64,000 nucleotides of DNA, taken from contig CALYLX010000055.1 of NCBI GenBank assembly GCA_944990035.1, positions 1 to 64,000 of the forward strand. The letters run 5' to 3'. The stretch comes from Clitopilus passeckerianus (Eukaryota > Basidiomycota > Agaricomycetes > Agaricales > Entolomataceae). Positions within the stretch are counted from its first letter, which is position 1. Each line of letters starts with the position of its first letter. The notes under the pieces were generated by a model. That model searched no databases. It was not told the DNA's origin and saw only the letters and a program-made list of their open reading frames with translations. This document shows positions 1-11,614 of the stretch, one piece after another. The position numbers and the translations under genes were made by a program.

Positions 1-49
1 ATGTTTTATTGTCCAAAGATATAACGAAAAAGAGAGGCAAAATTAAAGT

Positions 50-136
50 AGCCCACTGCGAGGGTCGAACTCGCAGCCTTCAGATACCCTCCTAGACGTA
101 AGAGTCTGACGCTCTATCCGATTGAGCTAGGCGGGC
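50..136 (-). tRNA. tRNA-Lys (CTT) with intron
   Basis: On the minus strand the sequence folds as a tRNA: acceptor GCCCGCC against GTGGGC, T-arm GCGAG-TTCGACC-CTCGC, and anticodon stem TCAGA/TCTGA. The loop reads CTCTTA, then a 13-nt insert (CGTCTAGGAGGGT), then A, so the spliced loop is CTCTTAA with anticodon CTT (lysine). The insert lies at the usual nuclear intron site one base 3' of the anticodon. The last acceptor pair is C7-A66, a mismatch that the second copy at 43106-43195 does not have. The discriminator base is T, as in yeast tRNA-Lys(CTT). Confidence 0.93.
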
Positions 137-643
137 TTCGGCGACGGGTCGCCAAGGCCGAGTGCGGACTGCGCCACAGGTCAAACTTGGCCTCCGTAGC
201 GTAGTCATTGCCGGTGTCACTTGCATCATTCAATCGTTCGAAGGTCTCCTCAAGGCTCACTTGCGTTGTGGCACTCTCTACAATTTGTGTACTCATAATA
301 TCAGAATTATAGTAGGCCGAGCTTGAACGTGTTGGTATTAGTCAAGTGGACACTGCTGAACATCGAAACCACGCGTTCAAACCCACCTGACGACGGCCCC
401 GTGCTGTCTGATCCTCGTATCTCTCCACATTCCCTTCTCCACTTTGCGCGACATATCTATCCACAAAGAATGAAATTAATATCCTCCTTTGACACCTCCC
501 TCACCATTGTCACTATCAATGACCTCTCCTCCTCTGATGATGTCATAGCTGACCCATTCGCTGGCCTCATATAAAGACAACATCCCGCAAAATCAGCCCC
601 CAATAATATCATACCCAAGTCGAATACCTCCCCAACTACCAAA
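137..643. other. intergenic, no supported gene
   Basis: Only short overlapping open frames on both strands, with no domain and no convincing splice structure. The last 100 bp is probably the promoter and leader of the gene starting at 644. Confidence 0.5.
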
Positions 644-1290
644 ATGAACCCGAACTATACCCAGGCTCATCAGAACTCGCTTACCCCCGAAACGATCAAA
701 CGGGTTGAGAAAGACATCCAGAAGGAGGAAAAGACGGAGGCGGCCCGAGTACAGCATGCTATGAAAGACTTGCAACACGCCACCAAATCGGAGAACAAAG
801 CTACTAAGGCCGGTAATTCTTGTTACTGAGTTCGGGTGGGATACTGAGCGGCGTGTACAGGCGATTGACAGAGCGGAACATGCTCTTGAGAAGGCGGAGA
901 AGAAGGAACATAAGGCCATGACAGCTCAGAATAAAGCTATTCACAACCATGATGTCGCCGTCTCAAATGCAAGCGATGCTGCAAAGAAGGTTGAGGTGGG
1001 TTAACCTTATTGTATCCTTATTGCATACAGGTGCATTAACCCTCAATTCACAGCTAACGAAACAACGAGAGGCCAAACTCGCCCATGACCTGGCCGCTCG
1101 ACAGACTCAGGTTGAAGCTCTGGAACAGGACCAGAAACTTCACCAGCAACAGCGAGAAGCCAAGCTAGCAGCCCTCAAGAATGATACTCCTCCAACTTTA
1201 AGTCCGACTAGCCCTGCTGGCCAGACCGCCCATATGAATGGGCCGGCGACGAATGGAATTCCAAATGCGATGGCTGGCACGGCAGCCTAA
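644..1290 (+). CDS. charged alanine-rich coiled-coil protein (possibly Ncp1-like DNA-binding protein)
   Basis: A three-exon model fits: 644-812, 874-995 and 1054-1290. It gives about 175 residues. The protein is almost entirely Lys/Glu/Ala/Gln-rich predicted helix, with heptad-like stretches such as AEHALEKAEKKEHKAM and LTKQREAKLAHDLAARQ. It ends in a Pro/Thr/Gly-rich, probably disordered tail. There is no signal peptide or membrane segment. The composition resembles proteins annotated in basidiomycetes as DNA-binding protein Ncp1, but that is a memory-based resemblance, not a domain match. Intron 1 could end at one of several AG sites; I chose the one that keeps the downstream frame open. 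The coiled-coil character is secure, the function is not. Confidence 0.7.
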
Positions 1291-1984
1291 AGTAGTACCC
1301 TACATCCAACAGGACTGTACGTTAGTAAGAGTAGATGCCCTATGAAGGATTTTAGCGGGCAATTATCAGTACCTATCTGAGCCTTTCAAAGTTAAAACGC
1401 TTCGTCCCATTTTGGGTTCTGCACTGTCTCCTTATCGGGCCAATATTTCAGACAGACAGTTCGACAAGTCTACTTTTTCACCATTCCTAGTTTGAGGGCA
1501 AGAGAATGGTGTTTAATGGGACAAAGAAAATTCAACTTTGAAATCCCCATTGTCATTCCCTTCCGCGATTTCTACCCAGGTGATAATGTAGTCATAAGCA
1601 TGATTGAATCTGTTCGACTCTCGACCCCGTCGAATATTTGATCCCTCCGTTAGCGTATCTAGAGGAACATAGCCTTCTACATACTGTGTGATTAAATCAT
1701 GTTCATGAAAATCACGATGGTTCGTCCCTTGATACAACTCAAATAAAATGAAGCACATTGCTTGTCATGCTTCAAGTGCCTCCTTGTGAAATCGACCTTC
1801 TTTCCTATACAGGGGATAGATCGGCGAACGAAGGGATCAAACTAAATAGTTTACAATGGTAAATAAGCTAAGCCTAGAAATGCCTGGCATGGAAGGAGGC
1901 CAACTGGGCTGCGCATATATATATCGTACAGCTAGGTGCGATCTGCTGTGTATCGTGTGTTCGTGGTTTTGAGCCATAAAAACA
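1291..1984. other. intergenic with one weak ORF
   Basis: The only notable content is a minus-strand ATG-initiated 81-codon frame at 1513-1758. It has no recognisable motif, no introns and no neighbour logic. It may be a small hypothetical gene or chance. The rest is AT-rich and probably holds the 3' ends of the two flanking convergent genes. Confidence 0.3.
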
Positions 1985-2830
1985 TCATACGAGCGAGGCT
2001 GGTGTCAAGCAGTTTCGATGCTTGGTTCCGCGATGGCGGTTCATTACGTGTTTAGTCCCAAAGGCCTGACCACATATATCGCAGCTGTACGGCCTAATGC
2101 CGAAATGCGCGTTCAGGTGGTCTGGATTATAATATTGAGCATAACAAACGATTGAAAAGGGAAATCCTACACTCACTTGTTAGATTCTTTCTCCTTGTAA
2201 ATGAAACATTGCAATGTTCACAGAAGTATAATTTGACCCGTGAGGCAGGTTTTCGACGGCAATGTGCAGCATGAATTACATTTTTGAGGCCACTTCGGTT
2301 CGAAAGTTGGAGGCGACGGTGGTCTAATGAATGAATCACTTGTGATATCTGACTCTGACTGGCTGAAGTCGTTCGGGAGCTCCAGGATCCCTTGAGTGCT
2401 TCGCTCTCATAATACAAGCTGTATTTTTCGAAGCCACTGGAACCCTTAGGTTCGTCGAGCGAAATGATCCCTGGCGAGCCAATTGCTGTGGATGAACCTG
2501 CTGAATCACCATAGCTCAGCTCAGATGCGGAGAGTACGTAGTCAGAAGCAAAGTTGGATGGGGAATAGGTTGCGACTCCTAATTTGTCTCCGTAGTACAA
2601 CGGAGTGTGGAGTGGTTCAGGAGAAATAAATTGCGCAATGCCTAACAATGTCCTTTTAAAATGGAATCACGTTGGTTTGGTGCATTAATCTCACCATTCA
2701 CGAGGACCGAGCGATATTTTGCCTGCACTAGCTTAAGCAAATCAGAGGGGGATGGCACCCCGATTGATCCCTGAGAAATTGTGTTCAGTCTAAAGGTATA
2801 GACAATCCAGACTCAGCGCACCTCAGCCAT
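1985..2830 (-). CDS. C2H2 zinc-finger protein (two fingers)
   Basis: Exons fit at 2822-2830, 2695-2770, 2177-2641 and 1985-2121, giving 228 residues. The first 150 or so residues are Ser-rich and look disordered. The C-terminus carries two consecutive C2H2 fingers. Finger 1 reads CEHC, then 12 residues, then H-x3-H; an intron with a strong GTGAGT donor splits it just before its first histidine, and splicing restores the exact CX2CX12HX3H spacing. Finger 2 starts CDIC and ends HRGTKH. The TGEKP-like linker is replaced by FGIRPYS. A nuclear DNA-binding regulator is the natural reading. The start is uncertain: the 9-nt first exon (Met-Ala-Glu) overlaps the last codons of the upstream gene on the same strand and in the same frame, so the transcript could also be a spliced read-through from that gene. 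Confidence 0.75.
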
Positions 2831-4756
2831 CGCTGAACACCATATCTTATCGTGCGTGATGGCTAGCTTCGCTTCCTTGTGCTAAGTTATCTATCTTGTC
2901 AATTGAAAAGGGGGGAGGTATCGTCGAGCCCCCTACCTGATCAAGAAGAAAATTATTCAGGGCGTCCGAAGGGTGAGAAGTCTACCCAAATAGTATTCAG
3001 CGGTTCTCGACATGTTGTAAAGGACAGAACCTACCTTCGACGGAATCGAATTATCGAAGAAAACAGCGGTGGTAGTTTGTTCTTTTGCCTTGCCCGTATT
3101 GCGAGGTCCCGAAGCTGTGGCAGGCCCACGTGACAAGCCAAAGTAACTGGCGAACCCCGGCATTCGACCCGAAAGGAACGTAGTGACTCTTCGTGAGCGA
3201 CCCTGACGTTGAGTTATGAATTGGTGATATTTTAACTTTCCCAAACATTGAGGCCCAAACTCCTTCTGGCAACGCCATCCTGAAGCCACGGATGAAGGTA
3301 CATTGATTCTGTTTGGGTATATCGAACTCCACATCGAGGTTGTCAATGGCAGAGCCTTGTTTTGTAGCTGCAAAGCCAGAAGTACTCCAAGAATATCCAG
3401 GTCGCCGGCTTTGACTGACATCGAGTCGTTCGGATCTCACAAAGGTCAAGGGAAACGTCCCTCGACCTCGCACACCCGAAAATGCTCCTGTTCCCCAAGA
3501 GCTTGTCTTATCGACTCCAGTCACGAGATATAGTTCGCCGTTGGCAAGACTAAGACCAAGGCCCCCTGAGCGGCGTGGTGTGTTGATGAACTTGTACCAA
3601 TCTTCGGCGTATTGGCCTGCATAATCTTCAAAGTCCCCGATTGTCCTCAAGTCATGGTGTGAGCCCCCTTCGGGGAACATGAGAAGAGCGCCTTCCGACT
3701 CAGATGCCTCAAAGGTAAATTCAGAACGAGTTTGCTTGGATACTCTAGACCTCAAAAGTTGATCAACATCATATCCATGATCGATGTAGAATTAGCCTCA
3801 CGATGTCCTAATATCGCGGAGAGATCCATTGAGGACGACGTCGCCTGGTTTCCACCAATCAGGATGCGTTCTCACATCCTCAGGGTAATCTACGGGGGGA
3901 TCGATTGGCTGGAAACCTGCTGGCACCCGGTTTTGGTTAATAGGATCATCGGCAGGACGACAAATACTGAAGAAAAAGTCGAATTCTCCGTCGGTGGTGA
4001 TCGCGCCTATGTCGCCTATGCTGGCGCCAGTGTTTCTGTAGCTCTCCGGGAGGTTGCTGGGTGGTCGAGGTATCCAGAGAGGCCAGCCCAGCCGTTTAGG
4101 GAGGAGAAGCCTTGCATAAACTTCACTGTCATGCTCGGCCTCCCTCTCTATGCGCAGATCACGCTGTAGGAGAATTAAATTTACAAATAGCAGCTCATTT
4201 ACGTTGGGTTCTGACTTACCACGATGGAAACGCCGGCTTCATGTTGTGATTCTATCTGTTGATTTCACAAGTGTGAACATGTGATGCTGGTATGGGAATG
4301 TACGATAAGTGTCGTACCTGCAGATGGGCTAACTCTGGAGGCAAAACCGCATCTACGGGCAGGCCCTTAGCTTGGCGAGTGTATAAACTTAGGATGCGTA
4401 ACGATTACCAGAACGAAGGGATAAGTTGACGGCGGGGTTGATATTGACTACACTTCCGCCAGCGCTTGTAATGATATTTTCTCCTGCAACACACACTTCA
4501 GACGCTGCAGAGAAGATCGTTGATCTGTATTCAAAGTTAACAAGATATGAAGGGTTCGTAAGAAACAGTGAACGCACTTTTGTGACAGGGCGGGCCCTCG
4601 GTCCACTTCAACAGCATGTGCCGGAGAGTTGGACGGGCATGGGGGACAAGATGGATGACTAGGTTTTATAGCTCCTCGTTCGTCAGGCCCTGGGGCATCA
4701 AGGAAATCTTGGCTGCTTGAGGGGTATTCGAGACTGCCTCTGGGAAGGTCTGGCAT
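2813..4756 (-). CDS. uncharacterised Agaricomycete family protein (THDxxW C-terminus), possible frameshift
   Basis: A model with eight exons (4578-4756, 4409-4524, 4318-4370, 4220-4255, 3802-4163, 3035-3744, 2937-2981, 2813-2881) gives about 520 residues. I recognise the family from Agaricomycete genomes by memory: blocks GASIGDIGAITTDGEFDFFF, ALLMFPEGG, WYKFIN, GELYLVTGVDKTSSWG, then SHPSDALNNFLLDQ and a final LAITHDKIW. The function is unknown. A shorter block, ITSAGGSVVNI, lies N-terminal and recurs in the paralogue at 62638. Within exon 6, near 3160-3190, the frame conserved up to PFGS must shift by one base to reach the frame of the conserved tail. This is either a frameshift, a sequencing error, or an intron (a 55-nt GT-AG alternative exists but removes the PFGS block). 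The exon 3 boundary needs a short 38-nt intron. Confidence 0.75.
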
Positions 4757-5617
4757 GGAAGTACCTAACTTGATTTACTCCTCCAGTGCACAGGAAGCCA
4801 TGTATTTACCCTCAGGTCATTTCACACCTTTTCTGCCGCAACTGGGAATCCGGTGCCAGCATGGCGCTTAACATACCCGAAGTGGAAGATCCCAATGATG
4901 CACGCAATCATTAGTTGGCACGCTAGTGGAGTTGTGTTCACAGGTAAAACACTGCTTTACAAAACGGGGGAGCTCACCAGCCAGCAACCACCCCAGTAGC
5001 CACAATCTGGGCGAACAACCAGTAGAAACGTATGCTCATGAGGAACGGTGTAGGTTGCAACTCCATTCGAAAGGGAGCGTGAATCTGAGCGTGGCATGAG
5101 GTGAGGCTCCTTTATCAAGCCTCGTTTGGGTCGCAGGATGAGAGGCACAGCCAAGGGCGCTTGTATTTTCCATGAATATGGCCTGGTCCACAGGGTTTTG
5201 CGCGATGAAAGCATTGTCCGCTATGCTCAGGACAGGATGGTGCTGCCTGATTCTGACTGGGGAGGCCAAGAAGGGACAATTATTCTATCGTTACGGGGAG
5301 CTGGTCGATGGCCGATCTTCGTAAAGTCTGGCGAGAACAAAAGAGAATGATTTGCGAGTATTTGATATCATGTTTAGAAAGTTGATCACAAGCTGGAAGT
5401 AATCCCGTACGGATATATGTTTTGCAATATATTCATAGAATCGTAATCGAAGTTGGTATGATAGAGGTGTTTTATCGCACAATATAGAAAATACATCCTG
5501 ATAACGACGATTAGCAACTGAATGCCAATAGTAGCAATAGAGACTCACCTCAACAAGAAATACAAAATAAAGGGTAATCTCCCTCAGTCATCCCCGACCT
5601 GCCTGATCGTCCTCCTC
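4757..5617. other. intergenic or unassigned
   Basis: Overlapping minus-strand frames (4957-5214, 5036-5269, 5291-5548) look like pieces of a spliced gene or a remnant, but I could not join them into a model and recognise no domain. No start codon supports the 5291-5548 frame, which opens on GTG inside a donor-like GTGAGT. Confidence 0.3.
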
Positions 5618-8271
5618 TTAATGTGACCCACTCTTTGCTCTCTTCAACGCTCTTTCTTCTCGACTAGACATCCTCTCCACACTGCCGTCGCTCCCATCCC
5701 CGTCGGCAGCAGTACGTTTCTTCCTCCCAATGTCGCTGTCACTCCTCAGTACAGTGGGTGCTGAGCCAGTGGCAACAGGCGTCGTCGTGCCAGAAGGAGT
5801 TGCTGAAGGCGGAACAGATCCCGGTGCGGAGGAAGGCACGGAAGGTGAAGGCGTCGGGATGGATAAGGCTCGGCGAAAGTCCTTCAGCCACTTCCCTCCG
5901 TCCGCACCTTCAAACAAGTAGACATGGCTATGGACAAGGAAAGCGGTCAGCCTTCGGCATCAATGAAGTTTCCCATATGCTGACCTTTCGCCAACCCTTT
6001 CCGGGGGAGCTATCAGTTTCACAATCTCCGGTGTCTTCTGCTGATCCTTTCTGCTCTCCCGAACCAAGTGTTCCCTTCCATTTGCGGGGAGAGGTGACGG
6101 TTCGGGAGCAGGAGGAAGTTCCCAGTCGAGTTTTGAGCAGAGATACTGGATTATGTCGTCGGCGTTTCCGAGAAGCGTTATATCAGGATTGATGTGTTTA
6201 ATCGGTGTTTTATTGACGAGGATCTGGTTCGCAAAAAATTAGTAGGGAAAACGTTTGGATAGGCGACGACTCGAACCTGAGGAACGGAATGCGGCAGGTG
6301 TGCTAAGAACGAGGCCAGGCATTGGTGAGTTCATGGCGAGAGGAAACAACTATAACCACATACATAGTATATCCGCGACAGGTGCCACCTTCAACGACGT
6401 CCCAATCACCAGTAAAAGATCAACCAGTTCTCTATCTTCCGCGAGAGAATTGTCAAAGTCGTCCGTCAACTTTTCTCCAAAGAAAGTGATGTCGGGCTGA
6501 GAACACATATGAGCAACAATGCGTAGAATTATGATGATGGTCCCCACCTTCATGATTCCGGGAGGATACGCAGGCCCATCACTAGGATCCTCATCCTCGC
6601 TATCCCATGCCCCCTTCGCCTTCTTTTTTCCTCTTTTCTTCGCCAATTCCTTTTCTCGCTTCTTCTTCGCCAGCTCATACTCGACCCCACAGACAGGACA
6701 CACGGCCACCTTCTGCCTCATGATGTCCGCTTCGATCTCTCGTCCGGGTACTTTGCGTTTGCATTGGAGGCAGGAAGCGGTGGCAAAGGATCCGTGACAT
6801 TGGAGGACTTTGCAAACACCTGCCAAAGTCTCAAGGGTATCGATATTTTGGGTATAATTCTGGCGATGTGGGAGTTAGAGGATCGGTTGGAGAATCCAAC
6901 CAAAGATTGGGCACATACGCGGAGAAGCTGCAAAGAGAGGTTGGTAAGTGGAGTATTTTATAAAACGGAAATCAAGTACCTGGTTTCTATCTTCCATTAA
7001 TTTGATAAACCGATGACAGGGGGACGGTTTGAAGTTCGAGGGGTATATTTGGCTACCAGCAACGTCAGAGTCGGCTCAGGTTATTAGATTACAGCCTGCG
7101 AACCTAGCAAATGAGTAAAATACTGGGAAAAGCACCGAACGTTAGAGCAAATCCTTCATGGTAGACGGTCCCAGTAACTTACCAGCAGGATTTTCCCGAA
7201 AATAGTTGATATCGAACCTGGAACAATCCCTTTCAGTCGGTGGCAATAATCCAAGACAGTCCTTACATCTGTTGGGGATCGTCTAGGTCGTATTCCCCTC
7301 GCTCTTTTAGGGTTGCGTATAGGCCATCCTTTGAACGGAAGTCAGGTATTCCGCAGGATACACCTAATGAAAGGTCTTAGTATTCTGGAGGCTTGCAAAA
7401 GGCGTATACACACTGATACCAGCGCCTGTAAGAATAAGTATGCGTTTGGAGCTCCGTATTAGGTTGAGAGCATCGTCAACTGTGTTGTATTGCGGTAGTT
7501 TCTCTCGTAACCGTAGTCTGCCCGGAGCCGTTAGTCTCCCGCATCTGTTGGATAGAGAGAAGTAGAAAAGCTTACTCTCGCGACATAGCAACCTTGAGGA
7601 AATACATCAAAGTACCAGGCCTTTTTCGCTGCAAGTCTGGATGCTAGGTGAAAATCAGCACAAGAGGGAGCTCATCATGATTGGCACGAACCAGTGTGAC
7701 TCCGAATGCTCGAAGGAGCCTTAGAATAGGGATACTCCGCTGAAGGACATATTCTTTTACGAATGCCGACATGCCTAAAGATATTCCGGTGAGCAAACAA
7801 GCCGAGAGGTCTCGATCGTTTTACGGCTGGGTGCTGACCTCGCTCTTTTAGGTATCCCATCATATGTTTAATCTCCTGGTCTGTCCAAGCCTCCTCCTCT
7901 GTGAAGAAAACGTTAGTTCAGAAACCTCACTCGCGTTCTAGTGGAGAGGAGGGCATACCCGATTCTGGAACGTTGAATATTGCGGAGAGATCAACCTCGT
8001 CGCCATAATTTTCAGCGTGGTTCTCTTCATAGTCGCTTTCATCCTCATCTTCAAGAGAGACTTCAACGAGTTCTTCTTCTTCCCCGTCTTCGCCGCTACC
8101 AGAAGGTAGGGCCTGTATGAGATCTTCCAACGTATCCTGGTCTATGTCCACATCTTCGGACGCCTCTAGGAACGCGCGAACTTGCATCATCAGAATCTGC
8201 TTGGCCAGGTCATTGGTCTTGTCTGCTGTTGCACCCGACGGTCCCACATTGGGCGCTGAAGCATCAGCCAT
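5618..8271 (-). CDS. SIR2: Sir2-family NAD-dependent protein deacetylase (Sir2/Hst1 type)
   Basis: A multi-exon gene starting at ATG 8269-8271. The order is: an acidic N-terminus ([17 protein letters not shown]), a Sir2/Hst1-type helical region ([32 protein letters not shown]), then the catalytic core. The core shows [25 protein letters not shown], catalytic histidine in LQCHGSF, zinc cysteines CLQC and [12 protein letters not shown] and GTSLKVAPV. All NAD-binding and catalytic motifs are intact. It should deacetylate histone or other acetyl-lysines using NAD+ and act in silencing. A Lys-rich, then acidic insertion of about 35 residues follows CPVC and may act as a nuclear signal. The C-terminal tail is Ser/Pro/Thr-rich and ends in a basic KRAKSGSH. 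At least one intron interrupts LTGAGIS between its Ile and Ser. Exact exon edges in the C-terminal half were not all resolved. Confidence 0.92.
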
Positions 8272-9145
8272 GCTGGAAATCACGAAGTCACCACTGGTGC
8301 AGGTTCTGCATAACGTGATGTCAGGGGGGCCAAAAGAACTTTATATTCATTTTCTTACTACTCAATCGCGACTCTGAAATACAGAAGAGAGAATTTAGCA
8401 GGAGAGTGTTCTCTCGTACAAGATCTTGCCTAGGCTCGTCACGGTCGCGTTGTCGCGCCGCGCCCTCCATTGGATGTGCATATGCCTACGTAATCCGTGC
8501 CCACGATAGCCTCCTCGCGCCTGGTCCAGGCCTAGTAGGGTTTGCAAATCGCAGAGGCCTGTTTTCCGGGCCGAACAACATCGACGGACAGCCTTTTTTG
8601 AAGAAAATCGGTAGCCCAAGGATGGATTAAATTTAAGTAAGATAAGAAATGAGCCAGAAGGCACTGCCTAGGACGACGTCAAGACTGTGCGGGATGTCGG
8701 AGGTATATCCTCGCGAATAATTTGCGAACGGTGGCGACCAAAATGACGGATCAAATTTTCGACTCCCTCCTTCCACCAAGGGAATCGCAATTCATACTTA
8801 GACCTCCCACTTTTACACAACTTCCACCCTCGAAATGTCGCAGTATTGATCCCCCTTATGAAGAGGCGCACCTGGCTTAACTCTCATGATTATCTCCCTT
8901 TCAGCCACAGCCACCAAACGAGCAAGTCGCTTCAGCCAAACGTGTCACCCTTGATTTCGGTTCTCCAGAACCAACTTGTCATAGAACATTGCCTCCTCCG
9001 CAGAAGCTATGTATCTTATCGCCGACATGACATCGAAAATTTCCTAGAGAGGACTTCTTGTTTGCTCATCGGTTAACCCTGAATTCGTGGGGAGAATAGA
9101 TATATAACGACTTGACCACAACCCCATTTCTCGTCGACCACCACC
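8272..9145. other. intergenic between divergent genes
   Basis: Divergent promoter space between the Sir2 gene (minus) and the gene at 9146 (plus). Short frames on both strands (for example 8668-8871 minus) have no start ATG or domain I can support. A TATATAAC-like stretch near 9101 may serve the plus-strand gene. Confidence 0.4.
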
Positions 9146-10053
9146 ATGACTACTCGAGCATTCTTTTCGTACAGCCCAAAGACCACAAGCATCAGTGTAA
9201 GTTGGGGGCTTCCACTCCTGCTCGAATGTAGGCTGACTAGGGCGTTTGCTGCAATTCAGTACCCATGGCCTCCGGAGGTTTCCGGCATCGAACGTATTGC
9301 CCTCTCAGCTCAGGGGGATCTTCAACGCGTCTTGAGGTCGGTTCTATGCATCATCCTTACCCCTAACACTATTAACACGCTCGACCTTCCCTAATTAGCG
9401 CGTTTTTTGCCCGTCCCATATCCGTTGCCCTCGTCTACTCCAACACTTTCACCCACCCCACCCCAGACCACCCAGGCATTCCCCTGTCCCTTCCCAATCC
9501 TGCTGCAGTCGCATCTGCCTCACCAGAAACACCAATCACCCAAACTCGCCAGGTCCACCTCCAATGCTCGGGTAAAATCGTCTGCACTGCGACCTCGACC
9601 ATCCGCATCACGTCACCTGAAATCGCACACCTTTTCCTCGAGGAAAAGTACGCAATTGGGCAAATGTTCACCCGCCTCGAGAAAGTCCCAGCTTTTGAGC
9701 TTTTCAGTGTCGGGCTGGGACCCGTGAATGGGGAGGCCAAGGCGGAGAACCCAGACCAGCTCTGGCGGAAGTACAGGCTATTCATCCACCACTTCGAATG
9801 CGAGATTCTTGAGGTGTTCCCCTCGAGAAATATGTTCGTTGGAGGCGCAGAATGGCTAGACGACAAGGAGTGGGAGCACCATGAGTTTGGACTCGGGGGC
9901 TCGACGATGTCCAATGTCATGCACGTCATGCCTCGGGAAAGGATAACTTCAGAAAGAGTTCTAATTGGGGCTCTTGCGTCCTGTCTCCTAATGATGTTGA
10001 TTTACGAAGTTTCTAGATACACTACCGGTTCTCTATATTCTTGCCCTATATAG
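9146..10053 (+). CDS. UbiC-like-fold hypothetical protein with C-terminal membrane anchor
   Basis: Three exons (9146-9196, 9260-9336, 9399-10053) join in frame to give 260 residues. Residues about 45-220 contain a hydrophobic beta-rich pattern (KIVCTATSTIRITSPEIAHL, then IGQMFTRLEKVPAFELFSVG) that recalls the chorismate lyase/UbiC fold. I see it as fold-level resemblance only and claim no chorismate lyase activity. Near the C-terminus is one membrane helix (VLIGALASCLLMMLIYEV) followed by a short polar tail, consistent with a tail-anchored protein facing the cytosol. There is no N-terminal signal peptide. All splice junctions have clean GT-AG ends and preserve frame. The gene stands alone, in the same orientation as H4. 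Confidence 0.75.
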
Positions 10054-10369
10054 CCTGTACTCGTTTATAATACACATCTATAATATAACACTCGTCTCTT
10101 GAACGGCCTTGAGTACGCCTTGTAAGCAGCGTGACGTCCCTAGGATAATTATTTGATCAGTTATTTGCAAGCCTGGACCAAGCGCTACAAATGTCGAAGA
10201 CGGTAGGTCCACTCCCAGCAAACCTGTGATCCTAACAGTTCCTTACTTCACGCCAATTTGTGCTGTTTTTAGATGTTTATTGCACTAATAGGACAGAATT
10301 GCACAAAATACAGTAGGTATACAATAAATATAACACGAGAATCGAGAACAATCCACACCCTAGGTCATC
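10054..10369. other. intergenic, convergent 3' ends
   Basis: Lies between the 3' ends of the gene at 9146-10053 and histone H3. It is AT-rich (for example ACAATAAATATAAC near 10321) and probably contains polyadenylation signals for both. Nothing else seen. Confidence 0.5.
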
Positions 10370-10893
10370 TTATGACCTCTCGCCACGCAACCGCCTGGCC
10401 AATGCAAGATCCTTAGGTTGAATGGTAACACGCTTGGCGTGGATAGCAGCCAAGTTGGTGTCCTCAAAGAGCGACACAAGGTATGCCTCAGCGGCTTCCT
10501 GGAGTGCCATGACCGCTGATGATTGGAAGCGGAGGTCAGTCTATTAGACGACAAGTCAGCATGAGTCAAGTAGAAGTAAGAGAGGCGACGAACCTTGAAG
10601 TCCTGTGCAATTTCACGGACAAGACGTTGGAAGGGGAGCTTGCGGATGAGAAGCTCAGTAGACTTCTGGTAACGCCTGATTTCACGGAGAGCGACAGTTC
10701 CGGGCCTGAAGCGATGGGGCTTCTTGACACCACCAGCGGCGGCAGCAGTCTTGCGAGCAGCAGAAGACTTGGCTGCGAGTTGTTTACGAGGGGCCTTGCC
10801 TATTGAGCAGAGTTAAGTATCGAGAAACTTTCTAAGTTTCAAAGAACACTTACCACCGGTGGACTTGCGAGCGGTTTGCTTGGTACGAGCCAT
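10370..10893 (-). CDS. histone H3 with two extra residues in the tail
   Basis: Exons 10854-10893, 10594-10799 and 10370-10540 join to 138 residues. The start [14 protein letters not shown], the fold region ([20 protein letters not shown]) and the fungal ending RGERS are intact. Canonical H3 has 135 residues after Met removal; here there are 137. The extra two are Ser-Ser after the residue matching K23: the tail reads [19 protein letters not shown], against the usual KQLATKAARKSAPATGG. K4, K9, K14, K18 and K27 equivalents are present. Residue 41 is Phe instead of Tyr. Two phase-consistent introns are present. The gene is transcribed away from H4 and the two share a promoter of about 290 bp, which fits coordinated S-phase expression. 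Confidence 0.97.
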
Positions 10894-11184
10894 TGTTATT
10901 TGTTGAGTGTTTGACTGAAAGTGTCGAGTCGAGGTGGGAGTCGAAGCGGAAGATGCTGAGTGCCCTCTCGCCAGCCAGGCTCTATATATGTCACCACGCT
11001 CGCGTCCCGCACGTGATGGCGCGCGACAATAAACGAGTCAACAAACGGTAATGCGGCACAGCCACTGGCGGAGGTTATATAACGGAGTCGGTGGCTTGTA
11101 GGACCCACCAATTTGCTCGTTGCATTCGCACCACCACTACACAACCACCTCGCAACTTCACCAACAACACTTTTATAACTCGAC
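10894..11184. promoter_or_regulatory. shared divergent H3/H4 promoter
   Basis: A 291-bp region separates the ATGs of H3 (minus) and H4 (plus). It contains CTATATATG at about 10982-10990, placed as an H3 TATA element 90-100 bp before its ATG. TTATATAA at about 11075-11082 is placed as the H4 TATA element some 100 bp before its ATG. The GC-rich centre holds CACGTGATGGCGCGCGAC near 11010. Confidence 0.75.

Positions 11185-11614
<430 letters not shown>

Noticed and set aside
3155..3185. 22-bp intron to repair the frame in the family gene
   Set aside because: Shorter than any intron in the window; a frameshift is more likely.
5758..6192. Plus-strand frame of 144 codons
   Set aside because: Antisense to the Sir2 C-terminal exons.
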